A DNA stretch of 64,000 nucleotides from positions 1,240,001 through 1,304,000 of the forward strand of contig JAYJMM010000106.1 of NCBI GenBank assembly GCA_037349105.1, in the 5' to 3' direction. Numbering within the stretch: position 1 is the stretch's first letter; every line of letters begins with the position of its first letter. The translations under genes were made by a program, and so were the position numbers. Shown in pieces: positions 53,401-63,362 of this stretch. The notes under the pieces were generated by a model that saw nothing but the letters and a program-made list of their open reading frames with translations, was not told the origin of the DNA and did not search any database. The DNA comes from Limnomonas spitsbergensis. Taxonomy: Eukaryota; Chlorophyta; Chlorophyceae; Chlamydomonadales.

Positions 53401-56400
53401 GATATGACGCAGACTCTCTGACATCAAGGCGAACCCTCCCAGGCTTGCTTTCAGACCCCCCCCTACCCCACCCGATGAGAGAGAGGCTCATAGTATTTAT
53501 TTTCTTCTGCTGGGACTTAACAAGGAGCACAAGAAACAGCCCGGGTGCGCATGTGGTCCTTGTCGTCAGCCGAGAAAAGGCGAGCAGGAAACAGGAAAGG
53601 CACACGGCCAACACAACTTATAGTAAAGCATGCGAACCCACCCAGACTTGCTTTCAGACGCCCTCCCCCCCCCCTCCCAGGCTTGCTTTCAGACGCCCCC
53701 TCCCCCCCCCCTCCCAGGCTTGCTTTCAGACCCCCTCCCCCCCCCCAACCCACTAGGAAGACTCATAGTCATGCACGCATGCCCTCCCAGCACTGCACTC
53801 GGATCCCCTCCCCACAACTGATTTCCTTTCCACACTTTCATACTTATAAGTCATTCAAACTTCCCCCCCCCACTTTACCCCTCACACCTCATCACCGCTC
53901 CATGCCATCAGCTTTCCCATAGGGTTTAGGGTTAAGGGCTTAACCCTTACCCTAAACTCTACCCCCCGGCCCCCCCACACACACTTTCAAACATTTGTGT
54001 CGTCCCATAGACACCGTCCCAGCGCTGCACCCAGCCAGATCCCCCCTTCTCCGCACCATGGTAGCCCTAACCCTAAACCCCAAACCCCCTTCTCCACACC
54101 TGATTGCCGTCCCAAGATAGCGGCTCTGCCTGCAAGAACTCATTTTCGCTCAGCCGCTGGACGTACACGTCTGTTATGAAAAGCAGCGTGGGGCAGGGAG
54201 CAGGGTGAGAAGTGCATGCCCAGACCCATGCCCATGTCCATGCACACTATCATGCCCATACCCATGCACATGCCCATGCACACTATCATGCCCATACCCA
54301 TACCCATGTCCATGCTCAGGTGCATGCTAATCCCAAGCCCATGCTCAGGCGCATACCCATGCCCATGCCCACACTCAGGCGCATGCTCATGCCCATGCCC
54401 ACGCTCAGGCGCATGCTCATGCCCATGCCCACGCTCAGGCGCATGCTCATGCCCATGCCCACGCTCAGGCGCATGCTCATGCCCATGCCGATGCACACGT
54501 TAATGCCCATGTCCCCGCTCAGGCGCATGCTCATGCCCATGCCGATGCACACGTTAATGCCCATGTCCCCGCTCAGGCGCATGCTCATGCCCATGCCGAT
54601 GCACACGTTAATGCCCATGTCCCCGCTCAGGCGCATGCTCATGCCCATGCCGATGCACACGTTAATGCCCATGTCCCCGCTCAGGCGCATGCTCATGCCC
54701 ATGCCGATGCACACGTTAATGCCCATGTCCCCGCTCAGGCGCATGCTCATGCCCATGCCGATGCACACGTTAATGCCCATGTCCCCGCTCAGGCGCATGC
54801 TCATGCCCATGCCGATGCACACGTTAATGCCCATGTTCCCGCTCAGGCGCATGCTCATGCCCATGCCGATGCACACGTTAATGCCCATGTCCCCGCTCAG
54901 GCGCATGCTCATGCCCATGCCCACGCTCAGGCGCATGCTCATGCCCATGCCGATGCACACGTTAATGCCCATGTCCCCGCTCAGGCGCATGCTCATGCCC
55001 ATGCCGATGCACACGTTAATGCCCATGTCCCCGCTCAGGCGCATGCTCATGCCCATGCCGATGCACACGTTAATGCCCATGTCCCCGCTCAGGCGCATGC
55101 TCATGCCCATGCCGATGCACACGTTAATGCCCCTGCCCCTGCCCCTGCTTTTGCCCACGCCCAAGACCTGCAAGTACTCCCTGTCCCACAGCCGCTAGAT
55201 GTACACCCCTGGAAAAAAAGCAACGCGGGACAGAGACCAGGTTCAGAAGCCTGTACCCATACCTATACCAATGCCCATGGCTAAACACATGCCCATACCG
55301 ATGCCCATACCCATACTAATGCCCATGGCCATGCGCATGCAATCTGTGCCGGAGGAGGCCAACCTTGTGTTTTACCTCTTGCATGGTCGGCAAGTAAAAT
55401 CTTCACCCAAGCATTCCAAGAAGTTTATTTATCGGCTAGTGAAGCATTTCCACTTTTTTATTTTTATTTATTGTACGTGCATGCCAAAGGCTTGCGACAG
55501 TTTTTGGCACTCAGCTGCTGGTTCACGGTGTAAGGGTCATGGTTTAGGGATCGCGGCTTGAGGTTCAGGGTTTATGGTTGTCGGCCCAAGGTTCAGGGTT
55601 CATGATTTAGGGTTAAGGGTTCATGGTTCTAAGGTTGTAGACAAGGGTTCATTGTCAAAGGCTTAGGGTAAGGGGTACGTGACTCTGGGTTGCTGGTTTA
55701 ATGGTTGATGGCTTAAGGTTTAGGGTATAGGGATCAAAGTGCGGGGTCTGGGTTTAAGGGTATGCTGCCACCTGACAGCTTGGAGAGGCTTGGGGCTGGA
55801 GTGTATTAAGCGGACAGGCATGCCCCCCCCCCATGTGCTGCCATCCGCCAGCTGTGCGGGACTTGGGGTTTGGGGTGTATTAAGTAGACAGGCATGCCCC
55901 CACCCATGTGCTGCCATCCGCCAGCCGCGTGTGGCTTGGGGTTCAGGGTTACTTAAGCAGAAAGGCATACCCCCTCCCATGTGCTGCCATCGGTCAGCCG
56001 CGTGTGACTTGGCGTTAAATGTTCAGTTAGTGGAAAAGCTGACACCCCACCATCAGCTTCCATCGGCCGGCCCCGAAGATCCGTGAGGGAGGTGATGCCC
56101 GTTGGTGACACCGCGTTGGTGAGCGCAGCTGCCAGGTTGGCGGTGTACGTCGCAATCTGCACACACATGCAACAAAACGTGTGAACACCTGCGGGGCAAA
56201 GCGTGTGAACACCCGCAACAAAACGTGTGAAACACAAGGGGCGAAGTGTGGAAGTAACGACGCAACTGCGCTGGCAAAACCTGCCGCAAGATCGGCGGTG
56301 TGGGTCTCAATCTGAACACACATGTGTGGAAAGTGTGAACAGTTAGTGGAGGTAGCAGCAGATGATAACCTGAGAAGGTAGAATGCATGCCCCTCAACCC

Positions 56401-59400
56401 CAAATATCGCCTCAAGCATGCTCCTACCTGCCAAAGTGCCTTACTGCATGCCCTCACACCCCCCTCCATCTCTTTACGGCTAACGTCTGCTCCTGCCTGC
56501 CAGGGTGCAGTGCTGCATGCCCCCATCCCAGTGGCCCAGTCCCCATCCCTCTGCTGGACTCACCACCACCAGGGTGAGGAAGGCGAAGCAGACGATGATC
56601 AGCTGAGCAGCAAACGTCTTGACAGATAGCACCGTCAGGTTGAACACCTGGAGGAAGGACCGGGGGGGAGGCACTCTCAAACACAGTGGGGGCAGGAGGG
56701 TGGGACATGGGGGATACACAAGCAAGCTTCAATACTCGACAGATAGCACCGTCAGGTTAGCACCTGCAGGGGGAACAAGGCGCTAGGCAGGGGGGACAGG
56801 GGGCCACAGACCAGCAAGCTTCAATACTGAGCCCCCCACTCCCAACCCTCTTGCATGGCAGCTGTGCCCCCCATCCCATTTATAACCCCCATGTAACGAA
56901 CAAGTCGCCGGGCATGGCTTCCCCTTCCTCTCAGTTTATTTCTGAAGGGCCGAGGGTTGAGCCCTTGAGATACCCTGCCAATAAGAAGAGCAATGGTCGG
57001 CTAGTGGCCACAACTAATGCCAGGGTGCTTCGATTACAGCTATAGGGTGCCGTAGCTGCAGTGCCGGGGTGTTTCAGCTACCATTCAGCTACAATTCCAG
57101 GGTGCCGTAGCTGCAGTGCCGGGATGTTTCAGCTACCATTCAGCTACAATTCCAGGGTGCCTTAGCTGCAGTGCCGGGGTGTTTCAGCTACCATTCAGCT
57201 ACAATCCCAGGGTGCTTCAGCTGCAGTGCCGCGGTGTTTCGGCTACCATTCAGCTACAATCCCAGGGTGCTTCAGCTGCAGTGCCGGGGTGTTTCGGCTA
57301 TCCTTCAGCTACAATCCCAGGGTGCTTCAGCTGCAGTGCCGGGGTGCTTCGGCTACCATTCAGCTACAATCCCAGGGTGCTTCAGCTGCAGTGCCGCGGT
57401 GTTTCGGCTACCATTCAGCTACAATCCCAGGGTGCTTCAGCTGCAGTGCCGCGGTGCTTCGGCTACCATTCAGCTACAATCCCAGGGTGCTTCAGCTGCA
57501 GTGCCGGGGTGCTTCGGCTATCCTTCAGCTACAATCCCAGGGTGCTTCAGCTGCAGTGCCGCGGTGTTTCGGCTACCATTCAGCTACAATCCCAGGGTGC
57601 TTCAGCTGCAGTGCCGCGGTGTTTCGGCTACCATTCAGCTACAATCCCAGGGTGCTTCAGCTGCAGTGCCGCGGTGTTTTGGCTATCCTTCAGCTACAAT
57701 CCCAGGGTGCTTCAGCTGCAGTGCCGCGGTGTTTCGGCTATCCTTCAGCTACTATTCCAGGGTGCTTCAGCTGCAGTGCCGCGGTGTTTCGGCTACCATT
57801 CAGCTACAATCCCAGGGTGCTTCAGCTGCAGTGCCATGGTGCTTCGGCTACCATTCAGGTACAATCCCAGGGTGCTTCAGCTGCAGTGCCGTGGTGTTTC
57901 GGCTACCATTCAGCTACAATCCCAGGGTGCTTCAGCTGCAGTGCTGCGGTGCTTCGGCTACCATTCAGCTACAATTCCAGGGTGCTTCAGCTGCAGTGCC
58001 GCGGTGTTTCGGCTATCCTTCAGCTACAATCCCAGGGTGCTTCAGCTGCAGTGCCGCGGTGTTTCGGCTACCATTCAGCTACAATCCCAGGGTGCTTCAG
58101 CTGCAGTGCCGCGGTGTTTCGGCTACCATTCAGCTACATTCCCAGGGTGCTTCAGCTGCAGTGCCGTGGTGCTTCGGCTACCATTCAGCTACAATCCCAG
58201 GGTGCTTCAGCTGCAGTGCCGTGGTGCTTCGGCTACCATTAAGCTACTATCCCAGGGTGCTTCAGCTGCAGTGCCGCGGTGCTTCGGCTACCATTCAGCT
58301 ACAATTCCAGGGTGCTTCAGCTGCAGTGCCGCGGTGTTTCGGCTATCCTTCAGCTACAATTCCAGGGTGCTTCAGCTGCAGTGCCGGGGTGTTTCGGCTA
58401 CCATTCAGCTACAATCCCAGGGTGCTTCAGCTGCAGTGCCGGGGTGTTTCGGCTACCATTCAGCTACATTCCTAGGGTGCTTCAGCTGCAGTGCTGGGGT
58501 TCTGTGAACTTAATCCTAAACCCTAAACCTATACCCTAAATTTGGCAGCCCCCTAAAACGCCATATTCTGTGCACTTGACCCTAAACCTTGAACATAAAC
58601 CCTTCACTCGACAGCCCCCCCAAAAGCCATCTTACGTACACGTAACCCCAAACCTTGAACATACACCCTTCACTTGACAGCCCCCCAAAGCGCCATCTTC
58701 TTTGCACTTAACCCTAAACCTTGAACATACACCGTTCACTTGACAGCCCCCCAAAACGCCATCTTCTTTGCACTGAACCCTAAACCTTGAACATACACCC
58801 TTCACTTGACAGCCCCCCAAAACGCCATCTTCTTTGCACTGAACCCTAAACCTTGAACATACACCCTTCACTTGACAGCCCCCCAAAACGCCATCTTCTT
58901 TGCACTTAACCCTAAACCTTGAACATACACCCTTCACTTGACAGCACCCCAAAACGCCATCTTCTTTGCACTCAACCCTAAACCTTGAACATACACCCTC
59001 CACTGGACAGCCCCCCAAAACGCCATCTTCTTTGCACTAAACCCTAAACCTTGAACATACACCCTTCACTTGACAGCCCCCCAAAACGCCATCTTCTTTG
59101 CACTGAACCCTAAACCTTGAACATACACCCTTCACTTGACAGCCCCCCAAAACGCCATCTTCTTTGCACTAAACCCTAAACCTTGAACATACACCCTCCA
59201 CTGGACAGCCCCCCAAAACGCCATATTCTTTGCACTCAACCCTAAACCTTGAACATACACCCTTCACTTGACAGCCCCCCAAAACACCATCTTCTTTGCA
59301 CTAAACCCTACATCTTGAACATACACCCTTCACTTGACAGCCCCCCAAAACGCCATCTTCTTTGCACTATACCCTTAACCTTGAACATACACCCTTCACT

Positions 59401-62400
59401 TGACAGCCCCCCAAAACGCCATCTTCTGTGTACTTATGTACAATGATTACTGTTGTGCAGAAGTAGTGGCAGGCCCTTCAGCTGCGCTCATTCACCCCGA
59501 CGCCCAGAGAGGAGAAATGTGTGGATTCCATTTAACAACAACAAGGTGTGAACAAGGTCACACCTCCCAACCTGTGTGAGCCTTCAGCTGAGGTGTGAAA
59601 GGTTACAGGTGAAGGGTTTAGGCTTCAAAGGGTCAAGGCTCAGGGGTTAAGGCTTTAGGGTTTTATGGCTTGAGGTTCACGTTAGAGGCCTAAGGGTTAG
59701 GGTCCGGGTTAGGGTTGAGGGTACAGGGTTTAGGCTTAGGAGTTAAGGTTGAAGACCTGGTTAAAGGCCTTAGGGTTTAGGGCATAAGGTTAGGATTAAG
59801 GTGAAAGGGTTAAGGCTTACGAGCAAGGAGGGCCGATACGGAGCCTTCATTCCTTCATTGACTCACCGATAGGACAGTCGTGTAGATCGCATGCTGCCTA
59901 CACGCACGCAGAAACACACGAAATATAAGGTGCCACACAAGATAGATAAGGCGCTGCGACCAACAAGGTATGGGGCGGACGCCATGGACGCGCAGTTTTT
60001 GTTATCAAATTGACGAGAAAAGGAAAAGTGAAGTACAGAGGCCATCGGTCAAAAGTAGAACAGAAGACAAGAGAAGAGGCATCTATGGCACGGGAACAGG
60101 TCACGGGACAGCACAGATGCGACGGATGCAAGTAATGAGAAAAGACCGTTGGCACGGGAACAGGTCACGGGACAGCACGGATGCGACGGATGCAAGTAAT
60201 GAGAAAAGACCGTTGGCACGGGAACAGGTCACGGGAACAGGTCACAGGATGCCGCGGATGCACCGGATGCAAGTAACGAGAAGAGACCATTGGTACGGGT
60301 AGACATAGGAGGCGTGGAAACATGTCACAGCAGTGGCAGCGTCAAGGGAACTCCCTCTGCCGGCGCAACGAGATGAGGAAGCTAGAAGGAAGCTAGGAGG
60401 GAGGTATTGGCTGCAGCGGAGACTGCTACAGATGGGAAGGGGGGGGGGGGGGAGATGCATGGAAGGTTTGGAGTGATGAAGGTGCATGCGCCAGCAGGGT
60501 TTAGGGTTGAGTGTTTAGGGTTTAGTGCCCTAACCCTAAACCCTTTGGGGGTGATAGTAAGGTGCGTGCACCAGTAGATCCGTGGGCTTTGCATGATGAA
60601 AGGGGGGTGGCTGTGGCAGGCAAGTCCCCCCTTTTCGGCACAATGCTGGGCTGGCATCCTCGCTGAGCCTGTTGAGGAATCTGGGCATGCGGGTGGCTTT
60701 CGTTTAGATTTTGACAGAGACGAGGCAAGGCGGATAACACAAAAAACTGGCTTCGTCAGATCATAATTTATTTTTAATTTGGTCCTCGGCTTTGATTCGA
60801 CTTTCGATTGCGACTTTCTAGCCCTTTAACGAAGTGCCACAATAAACTGGTGATATTTCCCCATCATTGATTCGATTTTCAAATCAAATCTATCTGCGAT
60901 TCGTCAGCCTTTAATAAGGGCATGTCCACAGTGCATAATTAAGGGTTAAGGGTTTAATTGAGGCATGCCCACGGCACATATTTTAAGGTGCCCCACACCC
61001 CTTTGGGACCCGGACCCCCATGGCGGGGGGGCTTGGGCGCCCCCACGCACCCCCCCCCACCGAGGCTTTGCCTCGGACTCATGGTGGAAGTAAGCTTTTA
61101 GGAAGTCCCCGACATTGTGTCATAGTAGAATGAAGGTTCCTCTAAAACCCTAAAATAAACACTGTTGTGTGTAAGGGTTTAGATTAAGGGCGAGGGTTTA
61201 GGGTTCCGGTTAAGGGTTGGGTTTCAAGGTGAGTATGTTAAGGTTGAGGGGTTAGGTTAAGGGTGTGGGGTAAGGGGTCAGGTTAAGGGTTCGATTTAAG
61301 GATGAGGGTTATGGTTTCAGGTTGAGGGTTTAGAATAAGGGGTACGGGTTTGGAGTTTATGTTATGGGTTCAGGGCTTGAGTTAAGGGGTCTAGGACAGA
61401 GAGCAGTCACAGGTCCTGGTTTCTGAAATCAACTGGAAAAAGCACGTGTCCGACAACAAGACATCCACCATGCCGCCGATCAACGCCCTCATCTGTCAGC
61501 GGGCGCTCTGCTACGCACTTTTCATTTCGAAAAGCTTGAGTGGAGATCCAGCCTAGGGCCGACAGGGCACGGGGGGAACGAGACTCGGCAGGACGAGGTG
61601 GGGTCCCCATTGGCGCAGTGGTGGCCACACAGCGGCCCTCCAGAAAGGCAGTCGAGTGTGCAGGTCAAAACAAACTGCCCTACCCCCCCCCCCCTGAGCA
61701 CGCCCAATCTGCCTCACAGATGACTTCAACCCCAAATCACAAACACGGATTCACTATCATCCCTGCCCTGAGCACGCCCGGCCTGCACCTCAGCCGAGTG
61801 GAACCCAAAACATCGAACCCTGAACACATCAGCCTTCACAAGTCCTAAACAGCGGACTTAACGACAGGTGCTTGGCGTCAGTATTGATTGCAGGGGGCTC
61901 CAGTTAGTGATTCTTTTAGTCGGTACTGGGTACGGCTCGTTCCGATACACGGTGTCGATCAATGATTAGTCTTGGAGTCCAACGCAGTCGCTCGGTACCA
62001 GACATTTTACGAAAATGAGAGAAGAAACACTGAGAATCGGGATATTTTCACGCCTGCGGCGTTCATGTTGAGGTTTTCAGTACCCATTATTGAATGGCAA
62101 AAAACTGAAATAATCACATGCCGCAGCTACATTGTAGCTACGACTGGCCAGGAGCATGCTGAACACAGCCCTGCCGTGCTCACCAGTCATAAATGGCGGA
62201 CTTGGAGACAGGGATGGATCCAGTCTGCATTCACACATTGCATTCACACAATTTAGTCACGCATTACATTCACACATTGTACTCATGCTTGGCAGTCATA
62301 CATTGGAGCAGACACATCAAGACAAGTAAGTCGATGAGCTCAGTGGCCTCTTGCATCAATTCATACATGGCAGAGCCAGAACATGCACACAATTCAAATG

Positions 62401-63362
62401 CACCAGCAGTACACACTAAATTCAAACATGGCAGGACACACTTCATTCAAGCATAACAGTACTCCCATGAAATTCAAACACAGCAGCACAAAAAATGCAA
62501 TCATAGCAGCACACACACAACATATAGAGTAGTTCATCTTCATGCAGATTTTCTGGCAGGACCCTAACCCCTGAACCCTAACGCGACCCTTCACACTACC
62601 AGGGTCATTAATTAAACCAAGTAATGCATCAACACTACCCGGCGTTGAACCCTTAACCCCAAGCCCTACTCGCACCCTTAACGCCTCCTGAATGCCGCAC
62701 AATCCCCAGCCTTCAAGCGCACCCCCAAAGCCCTAATTGGACCCTACACTCCTCCTGAATGCCGCACAATCCCCAGCCTCCAATCGCACCCCCCAAGCCC
62801 TACCTGCACCCTACACTCCTCCTGAATCCCGCACCCTACCCAGCCTCCAATCGCACCCCCCAAGCCCTACCTGCACCCTACACTCCTCCTGAATCCCGCA
62901 CCCTACCCAGCCTTCAAGCGCATCCCTCCAAGCCCTACCTGCACCCTACACTCCTCCTGAATCCCGAACCCTACCCAGCCTTCAAGCGCATCCCTCCAAG
63001 CCCTACCTGCACCCTAAACCCCTCCTGAATCCCGAACCCTACCCAGCCTTCAAGCGCATCCCTCCAAGCCCTACCTGCACCCTAAACCCCTCCTGAATCC
63101 CGAACCCTACCCAGCCTTCAAGCGCATCCCTCCAAGCCCTACCTGCACCCTAAACCCCTCCTGAATCAAGAACCCTACCCAGCCTTCAAGCGCATCCCTC
63201 CAAGCCCTACCTGCACCCTAAACCCCTCCTGAATCCCGAACCCTACCCAGCCTTCAAGCGCATCCCCCAAACCCTACCAGGACCAGGTTCTCTACGAGCC
63301 ATATCATGACCGGTGTGACGAGGAGCGTCAGCCCCAGTGCCAGCCAGATGGTCCAATCAAAC
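40327..63362 (-). CDS. Ionotropic glutamate receptor-like channel, 3' part (M1 to C-terminus), 13 exons
   Basis: Ligand-gated cation channel of the iGluR/GLR superfamily, plasma-membrane protein. Exons in transcript order: 63362-63278, 59893-59867, 56647-56564, 56156-56051, 54170-54100, 51729-51627, 48752-48691, 48142-48089, 47755-47657, 45768-45546, 45152-44766, 43588-43440, 41460-40327. All phases match; 860 aa plus stop follow the first split codon. Seen: M1 helix, pore-loop fragment, M3 with TYTANLAAALT (family signature SYTANLAAF), S2 lobe with an Asp in AAYIFDKALLQY at the amine-binding position, the YGIAFHK strand, the Cys near the end of S2, M4 helix, then about 550 residues of cytoplasmic tail. 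The amino-terminal domain and S1 must lie beyond 64000. A missing small exon between M1 and the pore loop is possible because that linker looks short. Confidence 0.9.
41598..42836. repeat. 16-bp GGTCAGGTAAGTTGCA array in receptor intron
   Basis: About 77 units with CAGGTAAGT or CATGTAAGT. On the plus strand each CAGGTAAGT is a perfect 5' splice consensus; in the sense (minus) transcript it reads ACUUACCUG. Confidence 0.97.
43318..44460 (-). repeat. Junction copies on both sides of the basic-tail exon
   Basis: 43318-43385 repeats the last ~60 nt of exon 43440-43588 with its donor. 43600-44460 holds about eight diverged copies of the acceptor side (CCAGGCACTGCAG-like plus CAGATCTCGGG-like), units near 120 bp. 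Confidence 0.75.
43440..43588 (-). CDS. Glutamate receptor-like exon: basic tail segment
   Basis: Rich in Arg and Lys, ending LVKGSWAKMRAYSKLLAKK, an amphipathic basic stretch with a Trp that could bind calmodulin or membrane (speculative). Acceptor CTGCAG, donor AAG|GTGATT. Both borders are copied in flanking repeats. Confidence 0.78.
44766..45152 (-). CDS. Glutamate receptor-like exon: cytoplasmic tail
   Basis: 129 codons, hydrophilic, with an acidic EDDDD run and Gly/Arg-rich stretch. No domain recognised. Acceptor CTCAG and donor GCAG|GTGACA keep phase 1 on both sides. Confidence 0.75.
45546..45768 (-). CDS. Glutamate receptor-like exon: M4 helix and proximal tail
   Basis: IIGLWIVLGSAIGFGVACGM is the M4 helix (family pattern GLFxILGxG). 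Acceptor GCTCAG, donor G|GTACGG. The rest is a hydrophilic cytoplasmic tail. Confidence 0.88.
45781..45915 (-). repeat. GGTGGGCAGGTG repeats with M4 exon copy
   Basis: C/G-rich 8-12 bp repeats next to the acceptor. At about 45880-45915 a copy of the exon start reads IMAELYIVLGSAP against IIGLWIVLGSAIG. Confidence 0.75.
46090..47640 (-). repeat. 26-bp array copying the GC donor
   Basis: About 50 units, minus-strand AAACAGGAAAGTGTGTCCGT. The exon end reads ATGCAG|GCAAGTGTGTGG. Units nearest the exon (47520-47640) keep AGGCAAGTG, AGGTAAGTG or AGATAAGTG; the bulk has AGGAAAGTG. Confidence 0.9.
47657..47755 (-). CDS. Glutamate receptor-like exon: end of S2 with conserved Cys, GC donor
   Basis: SLLDNLNKQFVFAADHCSD includes the Cys expected near the S2 end, followed by ALAAESLNVMQ leading into M4. 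The only in-phase donor is GC type, CAG|GCAAGT. Confidence 0.82.
48089..48142 (-). CDS. Glutamate receptor-like exon: S2 helix
   Basis: DMPLALLDEFNIGILTAQ, 18 codons, phase 0 both ends, acceptor TTTCAG, donor CAG|GTAAGA. Fits the helix following YGIAF in S2. Confidence 0.82.
48319..48428 (+). mobile_element. SINE-like element in receptor intron
   Basis: A ~92-bp copy with (GAAA)n and GGGCCGAAGCCACATCCGC, flanked by CTGGCCCTG. Related truncated copies: 53312-53379 (flanked by AAAATACA) and about 52890-52985 (no clear TSD). Confidence 0.65.
48691..48752 (-). CDS. Glutamate receptor-like exon: S2 YGIAF strand
   Basis: STVFLGDDIEPFDYGIAFHK matches the conserved YGIAxxK hinge strand. Acceptor GCGCAG; the whole upstream intron array copies this acceptor. 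Donor AAG|GTGCGA. Confidence 0.88.
48742..50415 (-). repeat. 73-bp array copying an acceptor
   Basis: About 23 near-identical units. Minus strand carries CACTGCACAGGCTCCACCGT, matching acceptor plus exon start GCGCAG|GCTCCACCGTGTT. Because 73 is not a multiple of three all frames are run through, giving spurious frames up to 428 residues. Confidence 0.95.
51420..51626 (-). repeat. Copies of the ligand-binding-helix exon end
   Basis: Three units of CTGCAGTACTG(T/G)A-like sequence through GACCCCTTTTGTGAGTG, each with the GTGAGT donor or variant. Confidence 0.8.
51627..51729 (-). CDS. Glutamate receptor-like exon: S2 ligand-binding helix
   Basis: MNLLASGDIAAYIFDKALLQ aligns with the S2 region around the amine-binding acidic residue (NMDA receptor GluN1 AFIWDSAVLEF). 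The Asp is present. Acceptor CCGCAG, donor GTGAGT. Confidence 0.88.
52040..52660. repeat. CAGCTACAGTC repeats
   Basis: About 50 short units of CAGCTACAGTCCAGCTACAG with a 60-bp higher-order repeat at 52110-52310. Confidence 0.92.
53304..53387 (+). mobile_element. SINE-like element, 5'-short copy
   Basis: A 68-bp relative (AAGGAAACAGCACAGCTTGG) flanked by AAAATACA at 53304-53311 and 53380-53387. Confidence 0.55.
53430..54070 (-). repeat. C-rich repeats and donor copies
   Basis: 53640-53800 repeats CCCTCCCAGGCTTGCTTTCA with C-runs. 54030-54060 (minus GGTGCGGAGAAGGGGG) copies the donor of exon 54100-54170 (GTGTGGAGAAGGGGG). Confidence 0.7.
54100..54170 (-). CDS. Glutamate receptor-like exon: S2 segment
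   Basis: VYVQRLSENEFLQAEPLSWD fits the variable S2 stretch before the ligand-binding helix. Acceptor AACAG, donor CAG|GTGTGG. Phases 1 in and 0 out match both neighbours. A broken copy with a stop lies upstream near 55175-55210. Confidence 0.8.
54200..55215 (-). repeat. 54-bp array with a broken exon copy
   Basis: About 13 units containing CCGATGCACACGTTAATGCC and CCGCTCAGGCGCATGCTC. At its upstream end (55170-55210) a copy of exon 54100-54170 reads VYI-stop-RLW.REYLQ. Confidence 0.88.
55720..56015 (-). repeat. Copies of the M3/S2 exon end
   Basis: Three to four ~75-bp units with GGCGGATGGCAGCACATGGG, paralleling the exon end and donor (GGCCGATGGAAGCTGATGGT). Confidence 0.65.
56051..56156 (-). 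CDS. Glutamate receptor-like exon: M3 gating motif and start of S2
   Basis: IATYTANLAAALTNAV is the iGluR signature; GITSLTDLRGR matches the conserved I-x-S-x-x-D-L that begins S2. Acceptor GTGCAG; donor taken at ATG|GTGGGG from phase with the next exon. Confidence 0.9.
56255..56315 (-). pseudogene. Degenerate copy of the M3 gating exon
   Basis: After a TTCAG acceptor it reads IETHTADLAAGFASAV, clearly derived from IATYTANLAAALTNAV. It lies upstream of the used exon in the same intron; no good in-phase donor is evident. Confidence 0.8.
56564..56647 (-). CDS. Glutamate receptor-like exon: M3 helix, first part
   Basis: VFNLTVLSVKTFAAQLII then VCFAFLTLVV, the hydrophobic lead-in to the gating motif. 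Acceptor CTCCAG, donor GTGAGT, 28 codons, phase 0. Confidence 0.88.
57010..58500. repeat. 55-bp array, receptor intron
   Basis: About 26 units with GGTGCTTCAGCTGCAGTGCC and TTTCGGCTACCATTCAGCTA. All three plus frames are open, producing spurious frames of 338-463 residues. Confidence 0.95.
58560..59430. repeat. 67-bp array
   Basis: About 13 units with CTTCACTTGACAGCCCCCCA and AACCCTAAACCTTGAACATA. 59560-59860 is telomere-like TTTAGGG/TTAGGGTT sequence. Confidence 0.93.
59867..59893 (-). CDS. Glutamate receptor-like exon: pore loop (27 nt micro-exon)
   Basis: Nine codons HAIYTTVLS between GGCAG and donor GTGAGT, phase 0 on both sides, reading straight into VFNLTVLSVKTF of the next exon. Length and position fit the re-entrant pore loop. 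The tiny size makes this one of the less certain exons. Confidence 0.65.
60085..60290. repeat. ~64-bp array
   Basis: Three and a half units of GGGAACAGGTCACGGGACAG and GATGCAAGTAATGAGAAAAG. 60300-62690 has no supported feature beyond TTTAGGG-like runs at 61140-61390. Confidence 0.85.
62690..63275 (-). repeat. 68-bp array copying the M1 exon donor
   Basis: About eight units; minus strand GCAGGTAGGGCTTGGAGGGA parallels exon end CCTG|GTAGGGTTTGGGGGA, and CCCTAAACCC is part of the unit. Confidence 0.85.
63278..63362 (-). CDS. Glutamate receptor-like exon: M1 helix
   Basis: FDWTIWLALGLTLLVTPVM followed by IWLVENLVL is a membrane helix matching M1 of plant GLRs (W-L...VVWILEH). Acceptor ACTCAG, donor CTG|GTAGGG. 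It begins with the last base of a split codon, so at least one exon lies upstream. A partial copy of the exon start sits at 63435-63480. Confidence 0.85.

Noticed and set aside
57116..58539. Three overlapping frames of 338-463 residues (CFSYHSATIPG...)
   Set aside because: 55-bp array open in all three plus frames; lies inside a receptor intron.
61407..61628. Minus-strand 73-residue frame as a receptor exon
   Set aside because: No resemblance to the M1-pore linker and no convincing splice sites in phase.
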